Below the pieces are notes generated by a model. It worked only from the letters and a program-made list of their open reading frames with translations. It had not been told where the DNA came from and searched no databases. The position numbers and the translations under genes are program-made. DNA of 59,705 nt from Oscillospiraceae bacterium. Its GTDB lineage: Bacteria > Bacillota > Clostridia > Oscillospirales > CAG-272. The stretch covers positions 1-59,705 of the forward strand of contig SVST01000017.1 of NCBI GenBank assembly GCA_015064155.1, read 5' to 3'. This document shows, one piece after another, positions 17,589 through 26,900 of the stretch; the first letter of the stretch is position 1; every line of letters starts with the position of its first letter.

Positions 17589-18464
17589 ATGAAAATTTCG
17601 GTTAGCTCTTATTCGTATCAGCAAAAAATCAAGGCGGGCGAGATGACCCAGCTGGACGTCCCGCGCGTTGCCTCCGAGATGGGGATTGAGGGGATCGATT
17701 TCACCGAGCTGAAGCCCAACGATGCACCCACTCTTGCGGAGCAGCTGGACTATGCCGCAAAAATTCGCGCCGAGGCTGAAAAATACGGTATGACGATCGT
17801 TGGATATACCGTTGGTGCCAATTTGTATCAGGGCTCTCCCGAGGAGGACGAAAAAGAGGTTGAGCGCCTTAAGGGTCAGGTTGACGTTGCTGTTGCAATG
17901 GGTGCCAAGGTGATGCGTCACGACGTTTGCAAGAAGGAGCGTCAGGAGGACGGCACCGTTGTCAGCTTTGCCAAAATGCTGCCCACAATTGCCGCAAACG
18001 CACGCAAGATTACCGAGTATGCCGCGTCCAAGGGACTGAAGACCTGCTCGGAGAACCACGGCTACGTGGCACAGGACAGCGACCGTGTAGAGGCTCTTTA
18101 CAATGCGGTCAATCATGAAAACTACGGTCTTTTGATCGATTTCGGCAACTTCGCTTGCGTGGATGAGGACAGCGCAAAGGCGGTTTCCAGACTTGCCCCC
18201 TACGCATTCCACGTTCATGCCAAGGACTTCCGCATCTACCCCCACGGCAGAGTCACCGAGGAAAAGGGCTTCTCCACGCGCGGCTGCAATAAGCTGGTCG
18301 GATGCGCAATCGGCGAGGGCGACATCCCCGTGGCACAGTGCGTGGCAATCATGAAGCGCGTCGGCTACGATAGCTTTATGACCATCGAGTACGAGGGCAA
18401 CGAGGATTGCTTGGTCGGCATCGAAAAGGGATATAAGAACCTCAAGAGATTTATCGAGGCTTGA
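17589..18464 (+). CDS. Sugar phosphate isomerase/epimerase, TIM barrel, second copy
   Basis: A 291-residue relative of the preceding protein, but not a close duplicate. The first strand reads ISVSSYSYQQ. Metal-ligand and substrate regions are seen in TCSENHGYVAQDSDR, LLIDFGNFACVDED, AFHVHAKDFRIYP and the final FMTIEYEGNEDC. It keeps a Glu-His-Asp-Glu type metal set, so it is probably active. AAAGGAAA precedes the ATG. It shares the promoter at 16636 and ends at a strong terminator, so the two enzymes form a bicistron that likely carries out successive or alternative steps on one sugar. Confidence 0.85.
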   Translation: MKISVSSYSYQQKIKAGEMTQLDVPRVASEMGIEGIDFTELKPNDAPTLAEQLDYAAKIRAEAEKYGMTIVGYTVGANLYQGSPEEDEKEVERLKGQVDVAVAMGAKVMRHDVCKKERQEDGTVVSFAKMLPTIAANARKITEYAASKGLKTCSENHGYVAQDSDRVEALYNAVNHENYGLLIDFGNFACVDEDSAKAVSRLAPYAFHVHAKDFRIYPHGRVTEEKGFSTRGCNKLVGCAIGEGDIPVAQCVAIMKRVGYDSFMTIEYEGNEDCLVGIEKGYKNLKRFIEA

Positions 18465-18470
18465 TTTTTC

Positions 18471-18509
18471 AGAGGAGAAAGCAAAAATGCGGCTTTCTCC
18501 TCTTTTTTT
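18471..18509 (+). terminator. Terminator of the isomerase operon
   Basis: AGAGGAGAAAGC (18471-18482) pairs with GCTTTCTCCTCT (18492-18503), a perfect 12-bp stem, and a run of T follows. Confidence 0.9.
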
Positions 18510-18543
18510 GCGCCCATGTCCGCGGAAAATCTCGGAGAAGTAA

Positions 18544-18572
18544 TTGACAGCCCCCTCATTTTATGGTATACT
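18544..18572 (+). promoter_or_regulatory. alaS promoter
   Basis: TTGACA (18544-18549) and TATACT (18567-18572) have a 17-nt spacer and lie 46 nt before the alaS ATG. Confidence 0.8.
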
Positions 18573-18618
18573 ATACTGTAAAGATTTTTGAAGTGCAAAG
18601 CGAAAGGACGATTTTGCT

Positions 18619-21249
18619 ATGAAATGGACATCACTTAACGACCTGCGCGAGAAGTATCTGGCATTTTTTGAATCGAAGGGACACCTTCGTCTGCCGTCTT
18701 ATCCGCTGGTTCCCATCAACGATAAATCCCTGTTGTTGATCAACTCGGGCATGGCGCCTATGAAAAAGTTTTTCACGGGTGAGGAGCAGCCGCCCCGTAC
18801 GCGTGTAACCACCTGTCAGAAGTGTATCCGCACCCCTGACCTTGAGCGTGTGGGCCATACCGCGCGTCACGGTACTTTCTTTGAAATGCTGGGCAACTTC
18901 TCGTTCGGCGATTACTTTAAGGATCAGGCGATTCCGTGGGCATGGGAATTTCTCACCGAAACGCTGGAGATTCCGAAGGAGCTTTTGTGGCCCTCGATCT
19001 ATGAGAGTGACGAGCAAGCCTACGACATTTGGGTGAACAAGGTGGGGGTTGATCCCGCACACGTGGTTCGTCTTGGTAAGGCGGACAACTTCTGGGAGCA
19101 TGGCACGGGTCCTTGCGGTCCTTGCTCCGAGATCTACTTTGACCGCGGCATCAAATACGGCTGCGGCTCGCCCGATTGCAAGCCCGGCTGCGATTGCGAC
19201 CGTTTCATGGAGATTTGGAACAACGTGTTCACGCAGTTCAACAATATGGGGGACGGCACCTACACCGAGCTGACCCAGAAGAACATCGATACCGGTATGG
19301 GTCTTGAGCGTTTGGCATGCGTGATGCAGGGCGTTGACAATATGTTTGAGGTTGATTCGATCCACAAGGTGATCGACAGCGTTTGTGCGATTGCGGGCAA
19401 GGAGTACGGCAAAGATAAGAACGACGACATTTCGATTCGCGTGATTACCGACCACATCCGTTCGGCAACCTTTATGATCTCGGATGGTGTCATTCCGTCC
19501 AACGAGGGACGCGGCTACGTGCTTCGCCGCATTTTGCGCCGTGCTTGCCGTCACGGAAAGCTCTTGGGCATCAATCGATCCTTCCTGCCCGAGCTTGGCG
19601 AAATTGCCATTGGCGAATCCGACAAGGCATACCCCGAGCTTGCCGAGAAAAAGGCGTATATTCTCAAGGTCGTTGCCATGGAGGAGGAGCGCTTTGACGC
19701 AACCATCGATGCGGGTCTTGCCATTTTGAACACGGTGATCGAGGATTCGAAAGCGAAGAACAGCAAGGCACTTTCGGGTGAGGACGTGTTCAAGCTTTAC
19801 GATACCTTTGGATTCCCGATTGACCTGACGCGAGAGATCGCCGAGGAGGCAGGTCTTGCGATTGACGAGGAGCGTTTTGCCGCCCTGATGCAGGAGCAAA
19901 AGGTTCGCGCGCGTGAAGCAAGAGCCAATATCAGCGGTTGGTCGAATGCATCCAAGACCCTTTTGGAGGGCATTCCCGCCACCGAGTTCGTAGGATACGA
20001 TACCCTCACCGCCAATGCCAAGGTGTTGGCAATTATGGCGGACGATATGGCTGTCAGCGAGATCAGCGAGGGCGAATGCTCGGTGATTCTTGACGTCACG
20101 CCTTTCTACGGAGAGGGCGGAGGTCAGGTTGGAGATACGGGTGCTCTGATTGCCGGTGATACGGCTTTGACGGTTACCGACACCAAGAAGACCGACGGTA
20201 TTTACATCCATCTTTGCAGCGTTGCAAACGGTGTATTGAAGGTGGGTGATAGCGTACGGGCTGAGGTAAACGCGAACAGACGTCAAGCCATTATGAGAAA
20301 TCACTCGGCGGCCCACTTGTTGCAGAGCGCACTGCGCCGTGTATTGGGCAACCACGTTGAACAGGCAGGCTCTTACGTTTCGGATACCGTTTGCCGCTTT
20401 GACTTTACACATTTTGCAGCACTCACCGCAAAAGAGATTGCCGACGTCGAGGCATTGGTGAACGCTGAAATTTTTGCAGGCGCAGAGGGCTCTATGACTC
20501 CCATGGCTTTGGAGGAAGCGAAGAAGCTGGGGGCAATGGCTCTGTTCGGCGAGAAGTACGGTGACGTCGTTCGCGTAGTTCGCATGGGCGAGAATTCCAT
20601 CGAATTTTGCGGCGGTACGCACGTGGACAACACCGCGAAGATCGGTATGTTTAAAATTTTGACCGAGTCCTCCGTAGCGGCGGGTGTACGTCGTATCGAG
20701 GCTACCACGGGCGAGGGAATCCTGCGCTTGCTGGCGGATAAAAACGCGCTGATTGCCGATACCGCAAAGGAGCTCAAGGCGCAGAATCCCGCCGATCTTG
20801 CAAAGCGTGCGGCACAGCTGCAGGCGGAGCTTTCGGCAATGAAGAAGGAGATCGAGTCGCTCAATGCCAAGATGGCGGCATCCAAGCTGGACGATATCAT
20901 GGCAGCGGCTGTTGCACTCAAATCGGTTCGTCTGGTTTGCGCAGACCTTGCGGGAATGCAAGCGGATGCGGCACGTAGCCTTGCCGATGAGATCAAGGCG
21001 CGCTACGATGACGTCGTTGCGGTGCTTGCGATCCATGGTGACGGGAAGCTGAACTTCCTTGCGGTTGCGGGTAAGGCGGCGGTTGCGTGTGGCGCACACG
21101 CAGGCAAGCTGGTAGGCGCGGTTGCGGCTGTCACGGGCGGTAAGGGCGGCGGACGTCCCGACAACGCGATGGCAGGCGGACGCGATGAATCCAAGATCGC
21201 CGAGGCACTGCAAACGGCAAACGGTGTTCTGGAAGGCATGCTGAAGTAA
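18619..21249 (+). CDS. alaS: Alanyl-tRNA synthetase
   Basis: Charges tRNA-Ala with alanine and clears mischarged Ser/Gly-tRNA-Ala. The 876 residues match the full-length bacterial enzyme. The class II catalytic core covers residues 1-240, with SYPLVPINDKSLLLINSGMA and HTARHGTFFEMLGNFSFGDY. The editing domain carries HSAAH near residue 561 and CGGTHVDNT near residue 670, which together provide the zinc-type ligands. A C-Ala-like domain ends with the glycine-rich KGGGRPDNAMAGG region near 850. GAAAGGA precedes the ATG. No T-box leader is present in the short 5' region, unlike valS in this window. Confidence 0.97.
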   Translation: MKWTSLNDLREKYLAFFESKGHLRLPSYPLVPINDKSLLLINSGMAPMKKFFTGEEQPPRTRVTTCQKCIRTPDLERVGHTARHGTFFEMLGNFSFGDYFKDQAIPWAWEFLTETLEIPKELLWPSIYESDEQAYDIWVNKVGVDPAHVVRLGKADNFWEHGTGPCGPCSEIYFDRGIKYGCGSPDCKPGCDCDRFMEIWNNVFTQFNNMGDGTYTELTQKNIDTGMGLERLACVMQGVDNMFEVDSIHKVIDSVCAIAGKEYGKDKNDDISIRVITDHIRSATFMISDGVIPSNEGRGYVLRRILRRACRHGKLLGINRSFLPELGEIAIGESDKAYPELAEKKAYILKVVAMEEERFDATIDAGLAILNTVIEDSKAKNSKALSGEDVFKLYDTFGFPIDLTREIAEEAGLAIDEERFAALMQEQKVRAREARANISGWSNASKTLLEGIPATEFVGYDTLTANAKVLAIMADDMAVSEISEGECSVILDVTPFYGEGGGQVGDTGALIAGDTALTVTDTKKTDGIYIHLCSVANGVLKVGDSVRAEVNANRRQAIMRNHSAAHLLQSALRRVLGNHVEQAGSYVSDTVCRFDFTHFAALTAKEIADVEALVNAEIFAGAEGSMTPMALEEAKKLGAMALFGEKYGDVVRVVRMGENSIEFCGGTHVDNTAKIGMFKILTESSVAAGVRRIEATTGEGILRLLADKNALIADTAKELKAQNPADLAKRAAQLQAELSAMKKEIESLNAKMAASKLDDIMAAAVALKSVRLVCADLAGMQADAARSLADEIKARYDDVVAVLAIHGDGKLNFLAVAGKAAVACGAHAGKLVGAVAAVTGGKGGGRPDNAMAGGRDESKIAEALQTANGVLEGMLK

Positions 21250-21282
21250 TTTTATTCATTATAATATACGATCGAAAACCAA

Positions 21283-21330
21283 ACCCCGTACGGTTGCCCG
21301 GCTTTATTCCGGACACCGACGGGGTCGTTT
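21283..21330 (+). terminator. alaS terminator
   Basis: ACCCCGT (21283-21289) pairs with ACGGGGT (21319-21325), and an inner CGGT/ACCG plus CCGG/CCGG extend the stem. CGTTTTAT follows. Confidence 0.65.
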
Positions 21331-21344
21331 TATGCAAAGAAAGA

Positions 21345-21368
21345 GGACTACCGCGTTTGCGGTAGTCC
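21345..21368 (-). terminator. Terminator of the 732-residue LRR lipoprotein gene
   Basis: GGACTACCGC / GCGGTAGTCC is a perfect 10-bp stem with a 4-nt loop. On the minus strand it is followed by a CTCTTTCTTT tail, and it lies 19 nt past the stop at 21387. Confidence 0.75.
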
Positions 21369-21386
21369 CTTGACTTTTAAACGGTT

Positions 21387-23585
21387 TTAGTTAACAGAGG
21401 TGAGTCCGTCGGAGCACTTGACCTCAAATGCCAAAACGCTGTTGTTGTTCCAAACGGGCTTTTTGGGGTTGGGGATCAAAGCGGTCCACTGCTCAACCGT
21501 TCCCTTGAAGGTGATGCTTGTGATTCCAAAGCAACCGGTGAAGGAATAATCACCAAGCTTTGTTACGCTCTTGGGAATGGTAACGCTCTTCAACGATTCG
21601 TTGTAGTAGAATGCGTACTTGTAAATTTCATACTCTCTTCCGTTGCAGGTAGCGGGGAGGATCAAATCGGTTTCGGTTCCGATGTAAGCGATCAGATAGC
21701 AAGCTGCCGAATCCTCGGTAACGTCCTCGTAGAAGACGTATCCGTTCTCATCCACCCAAACCTTGGATGCATCGGCTTCCGACGTGCGGATGTTCAACGC
21801 ATAATAACCAACGTAGCCGTTCTTCTTGTCGGCCTTGATCGTGAGAGAGGAGAGATTGTAAACCTCAACCAGCTTTTGGCATCCGTAGAATGCATTGTCT
21901 TCGATGGTTGTAACGTCTGCGGGAACCGTGATGATGAACAGGTTGGAGGCGCAATAGAACGCATAATCACCAACGGTGGTTACGGTACTCGGAATCTCAA
22001 ACGAGATGTCGGTCTTTCCAACCGCATAGCGCAGCAGCGTTTTGCCGTCCTTGCTGTAGAGGTTACCGTCGATGGACTGATAGGTTGCGTTTGCTTCTGC
22101 AACGATGATGTTTTCAAGCTTGAAGCAGGCGATGAAAGCGGTTGCGTCAATGCTTTCCGCCGCAGTACCAACGGTAATGTTTCTCAATTCCGAGCACTTC
22201 ATAAACGCATTCGCGTTGATGTACTTCACGCTGTCGGGGATCGCGATCTCCAGCAAGCCGAAGCAGTTTGCAAACGCTTCAGCGGCGATACCGATCGTAT
22301 CGTTTCTCAGCGTGGTGTAGGTGGTTGCATAGAAGGGAGCGCATTTCACTGCCCATTTTCCGAGATACTGGATCGCACCGTCGGTTTCGATGATCTTCGT
22401 GCAACCGTCGAATGCCGCTGCACCGATAAAGGTGATGGTATCCTCGGGGAGCGTAAAGTCGGTCAGTCTTTCACAACCGCTGAACGCCGCCGCACCGATG
22501 TGCGTGATGCCTTCGGGCAAGGTAACGCTGACCAAAAGCTTGCTATCCGTGAACGCGCCGTCGGGGATGCTGTCACCGCTGATGATAACTACGGTTTGCA
22601 GGCTATCCTTGGGAAGCACGGTGGATACGCTTGCGGGGATGGTTGCGCTGGTAATCTTGGTGCAAGCCTCGAATACCTTCGTTCCAACCGTTGTAACGCT
22701 TGCGGGGATGTAAACCGTTGCAAGCGAGGTGCATTTTTCAAACGCACTGTTGCCGATGCTGACGACACCCTCGGGCAGAACGATATTGGTCAGCTGCGGG
22801 CAGTTCTTGAAAGCGTCCTTTCCGATTTCGGTTACACCGTCGGGAATGGTGACGCTGACCAGAGCCGTTGCCGAGTTGAATGCCTTATCGGGAACCTTGG
22901 TGCCGTTGGTAATGACGACCGCCTGCAATTTTCCCTTGGTAAGCTCTGACACGGCAACCATGGGAACGGTAGCGTTTGTCAGCTTGGTGCATTTGGAGAA
23001 TGCCTTGGAACCAACGGAGGTAACGCTATTGGGAATCGTGATGCTCAACAGCTCGGTAGCAGCCGCAAACGCATTTTTCTCAATCGCGGTTACGGGCAAT
23101 CCCTTATAGGTTTTCGGGATGGTGACGTCGGTAGCAGTGCCGGTAAAGGTTACTACGCTGTACGTATCGCCCACCTTCTTGAAAGTAAATCCAAACGCTT
23201 CGTCGTATGCGGCTCCGCAGGTGTCGCACTTGTCCTCTGCGTTGTAGGAGTGACCGCCCAAGGACGCGATGGACTGTGTGACCGTGTTGCCGCAAGCGCA
23301 GGTTTTGGTTTGCTGACCCTTGGTATCACAGCCTGCCTCGGTGGTGGTTACCCATTCGCCGTAAACGTGTGTATGCTCGGGAACAACCTCCTCGGGCTCG
23401 GTGTCGTCGGACTCCGAGGGATCCTCAACGGGATCGGTGCTTGAGGGGTCGGATGCCGAGGGATCCGTTGTTGCCGCAGGGGTGGCGGTTGTTTGAGCGC
23501 CGTCTTTGTCTTTCTTGTTACATCCAACAAGTACGCAACAAGCCACAAGCAGGCAAGCAAGAACGAGCAAAAGCTTCTTTTTCAT
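21387..23585 (-). CDS. BspA-like leucine-rich repeat surface lipoprotein
   Basis: A 732-residue cell-surface protein. A lipoprotein signal ends LVGC with the lipidated Cys at 22. A Ser/Thr/Asp/Pro/Glu-rich linker (to about 75) follows, then a small Cys-rich region with CDTKGQQTKTCACG and CDTCG, a pattern seen in HTH-type surface proteins of gut clostridia. From about residue 140 there are leucine-rich repeats of the BspA/LRR_5 kind, period about 23, with cores such as SITIPNSVTSVGSKAFSKC. BspA proteins of other bacteria bind host matrix proteins or partner bacteria; here adhesion is the best guess. It has its own promoter and terminator and lies next to a much larger relative. Confidence 0.9.
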   Translation of the reverse strand: MKKKLLLVLACLLVACCVLVGCNKKDKDGAQTTATPAATTDPSASDPSSTDPVEDPSESDDTEPEEVVPEHTHVYGEWVTTTEAGCDTKGQQTKTCACGNTVTQSIASLGGHSYNAEDKCDTCGAAYDEAFGFTFKKVGDTYSVVTFTGTATDVTIPKTYKGLPVTAIEKNAFAAATELLSITIPNSVTSVGSKAFSKCTKLTNATVPMVAVSELTKGKLQAVVITNGTKVPDKAFNSATALVSVTIPDGVTEIGKDAFKNCPQLTNIVLPEGVVSIGNSAFEKCTSLATVYIPASVTTVGTKVFEACTKITSATIPASVSTVLPKDSLQTVVIISGDSIPDGAFTDSKLLVSVTLPEGITHIGAAAFSGCERLTDFTLPEDTITFIGAAAFDGCTKIIETDGAIQYLGKWAVKCAPFYATTYTTLRNDTIGIAAEAFANCFGLLEIAIPDSVKYINANAFMKCSELRNITVGTAAESIDATAFIACFKLENIIVAEANATYQSIDGNLYSKDGKTLLRYAVGKTDISFEIPSTVTTVGDYAFYCASNLFIITVPADVTTIEDNAFYGCQKLVEVYNLSSLTIKADKKNGYVGYYALNIRTSEADASKVWVDENGYVFYEDVTEDSAACYLIAYIGTETDLILPATCNGREYEIYKYAFYYNESLKSVTIPKSVTKLGDYSFTGCFGITSITFKGTVEQWTALIPNPKKPVWNNNSVLAFEVKCSDGLTSVN

Positions 23586-23677
23586 TGGTTTCTCCTTTTC
23601 CGTATAGGTCCTTTTTTCTCACCGCAAACGAGCAGGCGGCGAGCATTTGATTTTGGGGACAAAACCCTTTCTATAAT

Positions 23678-23706
23678 ATTATAATACGAATTCGATCTTT
23701 TGTCAA
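23678..23706 (-). promoter_or_regulatory. Promoter of the 732-residue LRR lipoprotein gene
   Basis: On the minus strand TTGACA (23701-23706) and TATAAT (23678-23683) are perfect with a 17-nt spacer. The 5' leader is about 85 nt. The remaining sequence to 23885 holds no supported gene. Confidence 0.85.
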
Positions 23707-23885
23707 TGTCTTACGGTAAATTTTTTCTTTCTTTCGAGAAATTGTTCGGGCAATATATTGTGTACTTTCCACAAAAAAACGCATATTTTATGTCTATGCC
23801 GAAAAAGAAGAGCGAAGATTTGAATACCTTTTTGGGTTTTTCTTTCGATGCTCGGCTTGTGGAAAGACTCCCGAAAAAGCAAAAG

Positions 23886-23914
23886 CCGAGGCTACCACAT
23901 AGTGGCAGCCTCGG
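23886..23914 (-). terminator. Terminator of the 1472-residue LRR lipoprotein gene
   Basis: CCGAGGCTACC (23886-23896) pairs with GGCAGCCTCGG (23904-23914) with one mismatch. The minus strand then reads CTTTTGCTTTTTC. Confidence 0.8.
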
Positions 23915-23921
23915 GGAGTGA

Positions 23922-26900
23922 TTATTTTAGCGAAACCGTGCCGTCGGAGCAGACGACTTCGGTTGCGGGGACGTTGGCGTTCCATCCATCCTTTTTGTCG
24001 ATTGCGTTCCACTCGTCAACCGTGCCTTGGAAATTGATGGTTGTAAGGCTCGTGCAATCTTTAAACGTATAAGCACTGATGCTTGTTATGCTGCCGGGGA
24101 TCGTGACGGTTACAAGCGTTTCACAACTGTTAAACGCATATTCTAAATGATTTCCGCCAATAACGGTTACCGACTCTAACGTTGACGGAATATAGTAGAT
24201 AATGCTACGGATTACCCCTCTTTCCGTCAGGTAAGATTGCTCGGTTCTTTTTCCGCCCGCATAAGCATTTTCACCGAAGAGATAGCCGATCAGGGTTGTT
24301 TGATCCGAGTTCGACTCTGCGGTAGCACCGACAAAGGGGAGAACAATGCTTTTTAGGTTGCTACATCCCGAAAATGCTGCATTACCAATCCGAGTGACCG
24401 TATTGGGGACCGTGACGCTGATAAGCTTCTCGCAATCAGCAAACGCATACGGGAAGATCTCATAACTCTTTCCGTTACAAGCTTCGGGCAGAGTTATAGA
24501 GCTTTCGGTTCCGGTATAGCCAACCAAGTAACAATGCTTTTCGTCTTTGTAAAAACGATAACCCTGCTCATCTGTCCAAAACTTACTGGATCCGCTGGTA
24601 GGCGTATAAATGTTTAAAGCATAGTCCCCGATACTCATATCTCCGGGAGGTGTTTGTCCTTTTTCAAACGTAAACAAAGACCGATTGTAAACCTCAAGCA
24701 AGCTGCTGCACCCATAGAACGCCTCAAGACCGATGCTCACAACACCGCTTCCAATCGTGATGCTTGAAAGACCGGTGCAATATGTGAACGCATAGTCCCC
24801 GATGCTCGTGACACTGTCGGGAATTGTGATGCTTGTAAGTCCACTACACCCAAAGAAAGCACAATCTCCGATACTCGTGACACTTCCGTCGGTTGGAATC
24901 ACGCTGTTTTTGCAACCCAATATCAAAGTTTTCGTTGCCGTTTCAATCAAACAGTTTCCTGCGGAATGATACGTTTTGTTGCCTTCTGCAACCGTGATGC
25001 TTGCAAGGCTGCTACAGTTTGCGAATGCACTCATCGCGATGCTTGCGACACCTTTTCCAATCGTGATACTTATCAGGCTACTGCACTCATAGAACGCATA
25101 GTCACCGATGCTCGTGACACCGTTTCCAATCGTGACGCTCGTAAGGTTGATACATTCGTCGAACGTATACTCATCAATGCGTTTCACATTGTCCGGAATC
25201 GTAATGCTTGTTAATTTATCTGATTGAGCAAACACGTAAGGACAAATGCCGACCGTATCGTTACGCAGAGTTACGGCGGCTACAGAATTGTCGTAGCCAA
25301 CAACCCATTTATCTACGTAAGATACTCCGTTTTCTTGCTGTATCAGATTTGTACAACCATCGAACACAGCCGCACTGAAGCTTGTGACACTTTCGGGAAT
25401 CTTGATGCTTGTAAGACTCTCACAACCACAGAATGCATAGCTACCGATGCTCGTGACACCATCCGGAATTGTGATGTCGGTTGCAAGCGTTCCGTTGATG
25501 TACAGATCGTGAGCGTAATAAAGCGGATTCGATTCAACATCACCGCCAAATTCAATACCACCGCCAAATTCAATATTGCACCAGGCGGCAAGATCGGTAA
25601 TATAGACGGCAGTCAAGTTGTAACACACCCAGAACGCATAAGAGCCGATGCTTGTTACACTGTTTGGAATTGTGATGCTTGCAAGGCTACTGCACCCCTC
25701 GAACGCATAAGAGCCGATGCTTGTGACGCTGTTTGGAATTGTGATGCTCAAAAGGCTTGTGCAACCGTAAAATGTTTGCGCGTTGATACTCGTAAGTCTG
25801 TTCGAAAGTATGACGCTTGTTAAGCTACTGCAATTGCGGAATGCTCGTTCACCGATATAGGTGACGTTATCGGGAATCGTAATGCTTGTCAAACCGGTGC
25901 AATAGTTAAAGGCAGAATCGCCGATATTCGACAGACCCTTTCCAAACGTGATGCTTGTTAAACGTTCACAACTGTTGAAAGCGGAACTGCCAATACTAGT
26001 CACACTATCGGGAATCACGATATCGGTAAGACTACTACAAATCCAAAATGCCGAATCTCCAATGCTTGTCACTCCATTTCCAAACATAACGGTTGTAAGG
26101 CTTTTGCAATCGGAGAACGCACTATCTCCGATGTATTTCATGCTATCGGGAAGTACAATACTTGTCAATCCGTCACATCCGTAGAACGCACCTGAACCGA
26201 TACCGACCGTATCGTTGCGCAATGTTACGGAGGAAACCGAAACATCCGAGAAATCGCAGCCGATTACCCACTTGTCTACGTAAAGCACTCCGTTTTCTTT
26301 CTGTATCAGGGTTGTACAACCATCAAACGCCCCGTATCCGATGCTTTGGACACTGTCGGGAATCGTGATGCTTGCAATGCCGGTGCAATATGCAAACGCA
26401 TAAGCATTGATTCCGGTGACACTGTCGGGAATCGTGATGTCGGTTGCAAGTGTTCCGTTGACGTACAGATTATGGGCATAATAAAGCGGATTCGATTCAA
26501 CATTTCCGTATTCACCGCCAAATTCAATATTGCACCAGGAGGCAAGATCGGTGATGTATACGCTTTTCAAGCGGCTGCAACCATCAAATGCAGCATAACC
26601 AATGCTCGTGATCCCCTTGCCAATTGTGATGCTTGAAAGGCTACTGCATCCGGAGAACGTGTCTGCGGCGATACTCGTGACACTGTCGGGAATTGTGATG
26701 CTTGTCAGGCTGTTGCAATATATGAACGCAGCATAGCCGATGCTCGTGACACTGTCGGGAATCGTGATGCCCGGAAGACTCGAGCAACCGTAGAACGCTT
26801 CATCGCCGATGCTCGTAACACTGTTTGGAATCGTGATGCCCGGAAGACTCGAGCAACCGTAGAACGCTTCATCGCCGATGCTCGTAACACTGTTTGGAAT

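Noticed and set aside
18631-21213. Long open frame (860 codons) on the minus strand opposite alaS
   Set aside because: It mirrors the codon bias of alaS, has no ribosome site or family similarity, and the plus strand encodes an unmistakable synthetase.
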